5,504 bases of DNA from Tannerellaceae bacterium (GTDB lineage Bacteria > Bacteroidota > Bacteroidia > Bacteroidales > Tannerellaceae): assembly GCA_031284275.1 (NCBI GenBank), contig JAITAD010000007.1, positions 1-5,504 on the forward strand, given 5' to 3'. The notes under the pieces were generated by a model. The model made no database searches and had not been told where the DNA came from. It saw nothing but the letters and a program-made list of their open reading frames with translations. Both the position numbers and the translations under genes were made by a program. This document shows, piece by piece, positions 1-4,342 of this stretch (positions are counted from its first letter, which is position 1; each line of letters starts with the position of its first letter).

Positions 1-1
1 A

Positions 2-274
2 TGTTATCGCCGACGGGTACTCGAAACCATTGACTTGGACAATATCCGGTTCAAAGGATATGCTTTTCAGGTGGAAATGAAATTCACCGCCTACCGTTGC
101 GGGTTCAAAATCGTGGAAGTACCCATTGTATTTGTCAACCGCGTAGCCGGCGCATCCAAGATGAACGGTTCTATCTTCGGGGAGGCTCTATATGGTGTCC
201 TTGCCCTGAAAATCAGGAGTTTTTCCCGCCGTTACCCCCATTACGGAAACAAAAGAATCGAACAAGAAAAATGA
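2..274 (+). CDS. Polyprenol-phosphate mannose synthase (Dpm1-like GT2 glycosyltransferase), C-terminal part
   Basis: This is the last 90 residues of a gene that starts left of the window; the frame is open from base 2 to a TGA at 272-274. The family transfers mannose from GDP-mannose to a polyprenyl phosphate at the cytoplasmic face of the inner membrane, supplying lipid-linked mannose for glycosylation. What shows this: the run [15 protein letters not shown] and, after it, EVPIVFVNR followed by GASK, which match the conserved C-terminal part of the GT2 catalytic domain in Dpm1-type enzymes, including the R-x-x-x-x-SK segment near the acceptor site. The protein ends soon after this block, with a basic tail and no membrane helices, so it is the short soluble type. 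A TTG at 35 is internal and not a real start. The stop overlaps the next gene's ATG (ATGA at 271-274), indicating translational coupling. The nucleotide-binding half and the DxD motif are out of view, so a related GT2 enzyme remains possible. Confidence 0.85.
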   Translation, partial: CYRRRVLETIDLDNIRFKGYAFQVEMKFTAYRCGFKIVEVPIVFVNRVAGASKMNGSIFGEALYGVLALKIRSFSRRYPHYGNKRIEQEK

Positions 275-927
275 TACATACAGAAAGTATCTGTAAGCGT
301 TTCGGTTCTCTGGAAGTGTTGAGAGGGATTGATATGAGTGTCGGGAAAGGAGAGATCGTCGCCATCGTCGGGCCAAGCGGAGCAGGCAAGACCACCTTAT
401 TGCAGATTATCGGCACTTTGGACAATCCCGACAGCGGTGAGTTGCGCATCAACGGGACATCACCACAAGGAATGGACGACCGGACGCTCTCCGCTTTCCG
501 CAACCGCAATATCGGATTCATCTTCCAATTTCATCAGTTGCTACCGGAGTTTTCGGCATTGGAGAATGTCATGATACCCGCATTAATTGCACGGGAGAAG
601 CTCCCTTCTGCAGAAAAGCGGGCGCGTGAACTGCTCCGTTTCATGGCACTCTCCGAACGTTTGGGTCACAAGCCCGCCGCCCTATCGGGTGGAGAGCGGC
701 AGCGCGTAGCCGTTGCGCGCGCACTCACCAACCGCCCTGCCGTAGTGCTCGCCGACGAACCTTCCGGCAGTCTCGACACCCAAAACAAAGAAGAACTGCA
801 TCAACTCTTCTTTTCGCTACGCAAAGAGTTCGGTCAAACCTTCGTCATAGTTACCCACGACGAGCAGCTTGCCGAGCGTGCCGACCGACGCATTCACCTA
901 CGCGACGGTCGTGTCCTCCCGCAGTGA
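271..927 (+). CDS. lolD: LolD-type ABC transporter ATP-binding protein
   Basis: A complete 218-residue ABC ATPase, the usual length for LolD. LolD powers the LolCE permease, which releases lipoproteins from the inner membrane to the carrier LolA; related MacB-type ATPases drive other permeases with the same fold. All nucleotide-binding motifs are present: Walker [10 protein letters not shown] at residues 34-42, Q-loop Gln86, signature LSGGE at 138-142, Walker B with VVLADEP at 158-164 (catalytic Glu163), D-loop SGSLD at 165-169 and switch His196 in VTHDE. The [16 protein letters not shown] stretch after the Q-loop is typical of the LolD/MacB/FtsE group. The start at 271 is chosen because homology begins there (MIHTES) and it overlaps the upstream stop; the longer open frame from 97 merely shadows the mannosyltransferase. 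No permease gene is in the window, so the partner must be encoded elsewhere. The 3' end overlaps nnrD tail-to-tail by 30 bp. LolD is the best call, but a general MacB-like ATPase is not excluded. Confidence 0.88.
   Translation: MIHTESICKRFGSLEVLRGIDMSVGKGEIVAIVGPSGAGKTTLLQIIGTLDNPDSGELRINGTSPQGMDDRTLSAFRNRNIGFIFQFHQLLPEFSALENVMIPALIAREKLPSAEKRARELLRFMALSERLGHKPAALSGGERQRVAVARALTNRPAVVLADEPSGSLDTQNKEELHQLFFSLRKEFGQTFVIVTHDEQLAERADRRIHLRDGRVLPQ
882..911. other. Imperfect inverted repeat across the lolD/nnrD convergent ends
   Basis: CGACCGACGC at 882-891 can pair with GCGACGGTCG at 902-911, giving a 10-bp stem with a single A-A mismatch and a 10-nt loop. It covers the nnrD stop codon (898-900) and lies just before the lolD stop (925-927). 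There is no T-run on either side, so it is not a classic intrinsic terminator. It may slow or end transcription from both directions, or may be chance in GC-rich coding sequence. Confidence 0.3.
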
Positions 928-1776
928 GCGGAACGCCTCCCCCAGATTCCGACAGATATCTCCCGCCAACATCGCCTCCTCCGAATAGGCTGCCGCAGCA
1001 CAGCCGCCCGCCGCTCCATGCAGGTATACGCCCAACAGTGCAGCTTCTTCGGGCACGTATCCTTGGGCGAGTAACCCCAATATGATCCCCGTCAGTACAT
1101 CCCCGCTGCCGGCCGTCGCCATTCTGGGATTACCTCCTGTATGGACGAACGTTTCGCCCATAGGCGTATGGATCGTTGTACGTCCCCCTTTCAAAACAAC
1201 GACAAGCCCATATTCCCTGGCCAGCTCTCCCGCCCTGCGTTCCCGTCCCAAAGGATGATTATCTCCCACCAAACGATCGAATTCTTTCGGATGCGGCGTA
1301 AGGATAGTCTCCGGCGCAAGGCGGTGCAAACCGTCCGTTTCTCCGGCCAATATGTTCAGGCCATCCGCATCGACAACGAGTGGCGCTCGGCAGGCACTCA
1401 ATAAGTCCAACATCGCCGCTCGAGTCGCCGACGCCTGTCCCAAGCCCGGACCAAGCCCGACTGCCGCATAGACGTCCGTTGACGGCGCCTCACTGAAATG
1501 GTCGTCTGCCGCATCCGGACTAATCATCGCTTCGGGCAAAGCTGTATGCAACGCCGTTTCGCCCCGGCCGGGCAGATGTACCGTCAGCACTCCCACCCCG
1601 CTTCGCATACAGGCAGTTGCTGCCAACAACGCCGCCCCTATTTTCCCTTTGCTCCCCGCCACCAGCAAAGCGTGTCCAAACATGCCCTTATGCGCATTGC
1701 GTTCCCGCCGACGTAATACCCCCTGCGCCTCCTCGCGCCCCCATACGATACCTTTTCTCTCGGTATTCCTGCTCAT
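898..1776 (-). CDS. nnrD: ADP-dependent NAD(P)H-hydrate dehydratase, stand-alone
   Basis: A 292-residue protein of the YjeF C-terminal (ribokinase-like fold) family. It dehydrates S-NADHX and S-NADPHX, the hydrated and inactive forms of NAD(P)H, back to the normal cofactors using ADP in bacteria; it acts in the cytoplasm as metabolite repair. Visible motifs: [18 protein letters not shown] at 34-51, GLGPGLG at 107-113, [10 protein letters not shown] at 134-143, [11 protein letters not shown] at 159-169, VVLKGGRT at 193-200, and the catalytic/nucleotide site [11 protein letters not shown] at 216-226 (Asp226 the presumed base), followed by [12 protein letters not shown]. The length fits the dehydratase domain alone, as in B. 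subtilis YxkO. Many bacteria fuse an N-terminal NnrE epimerase domain to it; here none precedes it, and no separate epimerase gene is in view. The ATG at 1776 leaves about 30 residues before the first conserved block, and a purine stretch GAGGGAAAG lies just upstream. It is transcribed divergently from the DUF5606 gene. Confidence 0.93.
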   Translation of the reverse strand: MSRNTERKGIVWGREEAQGVLRRRERNAHKGMFGHALLVAGSKGKIGAALLAATACMRSGVGVLTVHLPGRGETALHTALPEAMISPDAADDHFSEAPSTDVYAAVGLGPGLGQASATRAAMLDLLSACRAPLVVDADGLNILAGETDGLHRLAPETILTPHPKEFDRLVGDNHPLGRERRAGELAREYGLVVVLKGGRTTIHTPMGETFVHTGGNPRMATAGSGDVLTGIILGLLAQGYVPEEAALLGVYLHGAAGGCAAAAYSEEAMLAGDICRNLGEAFRSLREDTTVA

Positions 1777-1793
1777 GATGTTTTACTTTCCCT

Positions 1794-1801
1794 CAAAGGA
1801 C
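1794..1801 (-). promoter_or_regulatory. Possible -7 element for nnrD (weak)
   Basis: On the - strand this reads GTCCTTTG, seven of eight places matching the Bacteroidetes -7 consensus TAnnTTTG (first T replaced by G). It would place transcription start about 10 nt before the nnrD ATG at 1776. I see no TTTG at the expected -33 spacing, so this is only a candidate. Confidence 0.2.
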
Positions 1802-1844
1802 GCACAAATAACCATAACGTGAGTGGTGGCATCGACAAAAATCC

Positions 1845-1852
1845 TACTTTCG
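1845..1852 (+). promoter_or_regulatory. Possible -7 element for the DUF5606-ROK operon
   Basis: TACTTTCG matches the Bacteroidetes -7 consensus TAnnTTTG except at one position, and it sits 32 nt ahead of the ATG at 1885, which gives a leader of roughly 25 nt. No clear TTTG lies 19-21 bp upstream. If it is the promoter, the GTG at 1819 would be upstream of the transcript start, which supports the ATG at 1885 as the true start of the DUF5606 gene. Confidence 0.35.
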
Positions 1853-1884
1853 CTTCTCGAAAAACAACAAAGATTCCTTGGTGT

Positions 1885-2307
1885 ATGTTTGATACCGTTA
1901 TCTACATTTCCGGCCGTCCGGGGCTTTTCCGTCTGATTGCACGGTCGAAGAACCATCTTGTCATCGAAGAGCTTCCCACACGGAAACGCTACCCCCTACC
2001 CGTTTCCGTCCATGCGCTTTACGTAAAGGACATTACCGTCTTCACCACTGACAAAGAAGAACCCCTTCCCCGCATCCTCACCGCCATCAGAGAGCGTTAC
2101 AACGCTTCCTCATTACCGTTCTCCCCCTCTTCCGCTTCCAAGGAAGAGCTGCTTACCGCTTTTGGCGAGGTGATTCCGAACTTTGACAAGTCGCGCGTTC
2201 ATCTCAACGACATCTGCAAGATTTTCAAGTGGTACAACATCCTCATCGCCGCAGAGATAACCGTTTACGAGGATACCGTTGCCGACACGACAACTCCTAA
2301 CACATAA
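1885..2307 (+). CDS. DUF5606 domain protein
   Basis: A 140-residue protein of a family I recognise from Bacteroidetes as DUF5606; its function is not established. The N-terminal block is a small beta-rich segment (FDTVIYISGRPGLFRL at residues 2-17, then HLVIEEL and a KRYPLPVSVHALYVKDITVF stretch that resembles an SH3-like barrel). The C-terminal block is helical and reads EELLTAFGEVIPNFD, then a VHLNDICKIFKWYNIL helix and an acidic end, with the conserved pattern of a phenylalanine-rich helix followed by a KW-YN motif. There is no signal peptide or membrane segment, so it is probably cytoplasmic. The frame is open from a GTG at 1819, but those 22 extra residues look non-conserved and family members begin at the M-x-x-x-IS-ISG position, so ATG 1885 is chosen. 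The ROK kinase gene follows after 5 bp, almost certainly in the same transcript. Family assignment is from memory of the motif layout. Confidence 0.87.
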   Translation: MFDTVIYISGRPGLFRLIARSKNHLVIEELPTRKRYPLPVSVHALYVKDITVFTTDKEEPLPRILTAIRERYNASSLPFSPSSASKEELLTAFGEVIPNFDKSRVHLNDICKIFKWYNILIAAEITVYEDTVADTTTPNT

Positions 2308-2312
2308 ATACC

Positions 2313-3272
2313 ATGCAGAATTACGTACTCGGAATTGACGTCGGCGGCACTAATACGGTTTTCGGTCTCGTTGATGCGCGTGGGGACATCCTCAGCAGCG
2401 GTTCCATTAAGACCGGCAAGCACGCTGACATCACCCCTTACATCGACGAACTTGCCGCCGCCCTTAAGCCGCTCATCAAGCAAGCCGGATGTCCATCAGC
2501 CATACGCGGTATCGGCGTAGGAGCGCCGAATGCCAACTATTTCTCCGGTTGCATCGAGTGCGCCGCCAATCTGCCATGGAAGAGTGTCGTCCCTTTGGCG
2601 GAACTCATTCGGGAGGCTACGGGAGGCATACCCGTAGCGCTCACTAACGATGCTAATGCCGCTGCCATCGGCGAGATGACTTACGGTGCAGCAAAAGGCC
2701 TGAAAGATTTCATTATGATCACCTTGGGGACAGGTGTCGGCAGCGGCATCGTCGTCGGAGGGCAGCTTATTTACGGGCATGACGGATTTGCCGGTGAATT
2801 GGGGCACGTCATCGTGCGGCGCGAGAATGGACGCCCATGCGGTTGCGGACGTTGCGGTTGCTTGGAGACGTATACATCCGCTACGGGCGTTGCCCGCACA
2901 GCGCGCGAATACCTCCTCAACCGCCCCGACCCCAGCCCGTTGCGCGCACTTGACCCCGCCGCTATCACCTCCAAGGATGTTTATGAGGCCGCCGTCGCCG
3001 GAGACCCGTTGGCGCGCGAGATATTCCGTTTCACCGGGAAGGTGCTTGGTGAAGCTTTCGCCGACTTCATCGCTTTCTCCAGCCCCGAAGCCATCGTGCT
3101 TTTCGGCGGGCTGACCAAAGCAGGAGACCTCATCATGGAACCCATTCGGGAGGCGATGGAACAGAACGTCCTCAAAGTATTCGCCGGCAAGACGCGCCTA
3201 CTCTTCTCCCAACTCAAAGAAAGCGACGCCGCCGTATTGGGAGCGTCAGCCCTCGGGTGGGAGGCAAAGTAA
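2313..3272 (+). CDS. ROK-family sugar kinase (probable glucokinase)
   Basis: A complete 319-residue ROK kinase. Such enzymes phosphorylate glucose or a related hexose (N-acetylglucosamine, N-acetylmannosamine, fructose) with ATP in the cytoplasm. Visible features: phosphate-binding DVGGTN at residues 9-14; a second-strand GVGAPN at 68-73; catalytic Asp113 in TNDANAAA; adenosine/phosphate loop LGTGVGSGI at 138-146; substrate-binding GELGH at 161-165 (Glu162, His165); and the zinc motif C-x-C-G-x-x-G-C-x-E at 176-185, with His165, Cys176, Cys178 and Cys183 as the likely ligands and Glu185 contacting sugar. The C-terminal VLFGGLTKAGD at 262-272 is the second nucleotide-binding segment. No N-terminal winged-helix DNA-binding domain is present, so it is a kinase and not a ROK repressor. 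It starts 5 bp after the DUF5606 stop and its own stop lies 4 bp from the converging HAD gene. The E-G-H arrangement and length fit glucokinase best, but the exact sugar cannot be read from sequence. Confidence 0.92.
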   Translation: MQNYVLGIDVGGTNTVFGLVDARGDILSSGSIKTGKHADITPYIDELAAALKPLIKQAGCPSAIRGIGVGAPNANYFSGCIECAANLPWKSVVPLAELIREATGGIPVALTNDANAAAIGEMTYGAAKGLKDFIMITLGTGVGSGIVVGGQLIYGHDGFAGELGHVIVRRENGRPCGCGRCGCLETYTSATGVARTAREYLLNRPDPSPLRALDPAAITSKDVYEAAVAGDPLAREIFRFTGKVLGEAFADFIAFSSPEAIVLFGGLTKAGDLIMEPIREAMEQNVLKVFAGKTRLLFSQLKESDAAVLGASALGWEAK

Positions 3273-3276
3273 AGAT

Positions 3277-3897
3277 TTAGCGGAGGATCGTTTCAAGGTC
3301 GGAACGCCAATCCTCACCGTTCGTCGCCAGATAAGTGTGCATCCCCAAGTCGGCTGCCGTTGCAATATTGCGGACGCCGTCATCCACGAACAGTGTATCG
3401 GCGGCCGAGATGTTCGCCTCTTTCATCATCCGGAGGAAGATTTGCGGGTCCGGCTTGGTGATACCCATGCGATAGGAAGCATATACCCCGTCGAAATACG
3501 AGGATAGCGGACGTCCGGCAGGACAAAAGTCACTGCTTTCCGCCCATGCCATGACAATGGGGTTAGTATTGCTGAGGAGAAACACTTTGTGATCTTTCCG
3601 CAGCCCCGCTATGTAATCCAATTTATACTGCGGCACATCCGCCATGAAGCCGAGCCAGCCGGCGGCGATCTCCTCTGCCGTCAGTTCTCGACCGACCATC
3701 AGGCTAAGCTTACGGCGAAAACCCTCCGCATCAGTCCTGCCGGCTTCCAGCTCGAGGAAGATACCCCGCTGTTCATATATATCCAAGACACTGTCCACAT
3801 CTGCCACCCCCATCTGTCCGAAACGTTCAACCGCCCGTTGCCTGTCTATCGTAATGATTACGCCGCCCAGGTCAAACACCACATTACTTATCGCCAT
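3277..3897 (-). CDS. HAD-family phosphatase, YihX-like (subfamily IA)
   Basis: A 206-residue haloacid-dehalogenase-type hydrolase. Motif I is FDLGGV (nucleophile Asp9), motif II LSNTN (Ser109), motif III TKPD (Lys148) and motif IV VDD (Asp172, Asp173); the stretch between motifs I and II is the helical cap of subfamily IA. The second acidic residue of the usual DxD is replaced by Gly (D-L-G), which is normal for the group containing E. coli YihX, an alpha-D-glucose-1-phosphate phosphatase. The substrate here is unproven. The frame is open back to 4017, but homology begins at residue 5 of the version starting at 3897, and a good -7 element at 3930-3937 lies inside the longer version, so the 3897 start (or 3912, adding MRHTK) is preferred. 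It runs towards the ROK gene, leaving a 4-bp gap, and diverges from the membrane-protein/mutL pair. It is likely a single-gene transcript. Confidence 0.9.
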   Translation of the reverse strand: MAISNVVFDLGGVIITIDRQRAVERFGQMGVADVDSVLDIYEQRGIFLELEAGRTDAEGFRRKLSLMVGRELTAEEIAAGWLGFMADVPQYKLDYIAGLRKDHKVFLLSNTNPIVMAWAESSDFCPAGRPLSSYFDGVYASYRMGITKPDPQIFLRMMKEANISAADTLFVDDGVRNIATAADLGMHTYLATNGEDWRSDLETILR

Positions 3898-3929
3898 CTT
3901 CGTATGTCTCATCGACGTTGTTTCGCCGG

Positions 3930-3937
3930 CAAAGGTA
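3930..3937 (-). promoter_or_regulatory. Probable -7 promoter element of the HAD phosphatase gene
   Basis: On the - strand this reads TACCTTTG, a perfect match to the Bacteroidetes -7 consensus TAnnTTTG. The predicted transcript start is near 3923, about 10 nt before an ATG at 3912 and 25 nt before the ATG at 3897. I see no TTTG at the usual -33 position; the upstream stretch is pyrimidine-rich instead. It argues against translation starting at 4017. Confidence 0.5.
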
Positions 3938-3954
3938 GAGAAAAAGGCGGAAGG

Positions 3955-3985
3955 GTTGTTTTTCAGCGGGGAAAGCGTAATTTTG
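3955..3985 (+). promoter_or_regulatory. Probable promoter of the membrane-protein/mutL operon
   Basis: GTTG at 3955-3958 (three of four bases of the -33 TTTG box), a 19-bp spacer, then TAATTTTG at 3978-3985, which fits the Bacteroidetes -7 consensus TAnnTTTG at every fixed position. The expected transcript start is near 3992, giving a leader of about 24 nt before the ATG at 4016. This is the best promoter in the window and faces away from the HAD promoter, with the two -7 boxes about 40 bp apart. Confidence 0.6.
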
Positions 3986-4004
3986 TGCTTCGGATGCTTA
4001 AAAT

Positions 4005-4009
4005 AAGGA
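4005..4009 (+). promoter_or_regulatory. Shine-Dalgarno-like site for the small membrane protein
   Basis: AAGGA ends 6 nt before the ATG at 4016. It supports that ATG as the start, over the in-frame TTG at 4010, which almost touches the AAGGA, and over the ATG at 4040. Confidence 0.45.
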
Positions 4010-4015
4010 TTGGTC

Positions 4016-4321
4016 ATGGGTGTTTTTTCATTTTACAACATGCGGAAACCGCGGCAATTCGACCATCGGCCTATTTATTGGGACCCGAAGCGGGAGGAGA
4101 TGCAGGAGCGTGTGCAGCGGATCAGGAGAGAATTGGGCATGGAAGAACCCCTCGACAGTTATCGCCCCCAAATCAAGGGACGTTTCGTTGAAGGCACATC
4201 GCACCTGAAACGGGATCGGGCACGGGGCAACGACCACCGTATCCGTACCTACAAAAACGCCCGTCTTGTTGCCATCCTCACCATCCTGCTCGCCCTCTTT
4301 TGGATTTTCTTCCTCCGCTGA
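4016..4321 (+). CDS. Small C-terminally membrane-anchored protein of unknown function, upstream of mutL
   Basis: A 101-residue protein I cannot assign to a named family, though I recall similar short proteins next to mutL in Bacteroidales. Residues 9-22 are MRKPRQFDHRPIYW, a pattern rich in basic and aromatic residues; residues 24-41 (PKREEMQERVQRIRRELG) should form a highly charged, possibly coiled helix; 42-80 are polar, strongly basic and probably unstructured; 84-100 (LVAILTILLALFWIFFL) form one hydrophobic helix followed only by Arg. The positive charges before this helix predict the bulk of the protein in the cytoplasm and a tail anchor in the inner membrane. There is no signal peptide or cysteine. 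The start at 4016 is backed by AAGGA 6 nt upstream and a promoter ending at 3985. The mutL gene follows after 21 bp on the same strand, so the two are very likely cotranscribed; whether they act together is unknown. That it is a gene is supported by its charge pattern, length and promoter. Confidence 0.83.
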   Translation: MGVFSFYNMRKPRQFDHRPIYWDPKREEMQERVQRIRRELGMEEPLDSYRPQIKGRFVEGTSHLKRDRARGNDHRIRTYKNARLVAILTILLALFWIFFLR

Positions 4322-4342
4322 ACACGAGTGGGGCGTTGAGTT

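Noticed and set aside
97..270. N-terminal extension of the LolD-like frame back to 97
   Set aside because: The extension lies in another frame of the mannosyltransferase, shows no ABC homology and has an unnatural Cys/Arg/Pro-rich composition; the family start is at 271.
898..930. Frameshift or truncation of lolD or nnrD as the cause of their overlap
   Set aside because: Both proteins reach the usual family length with all motifs in order, so both ends appear natural.
1819..1884. GTG start at 1819 for the DUF5606 protein
   Set aside because: The 22 added residues look non-conserved, the family begins near the ISG motif, and a candidate -7 box at 1845-1852 would lie inside the extension.
1777..1884. 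Small RNA or riboswitch in the nnrD/DUF5606 gap
   Set aside because: The gap is only 108 bp, has no strong stem or known aptamer pattern that I can see, and is adequately explained as two divergent starts.
3898..4017. Extension of the HAD phosphatase start to 4017
   Set aside because: It contains the gene's own probable -7 box and the divergent promoter on the other strand; HAD proteins of this type start only a few residues before the FDLGGV motif.
3589..4191. 200-residue open frame on the + strand antisense to the HAD gene
   Set aside because: It is a shadow of a gene with clear HAD motifs on the - strand; it shows no recognisable domain and crosses the divergent promoter and into the small membrane-protein gene in another frame.
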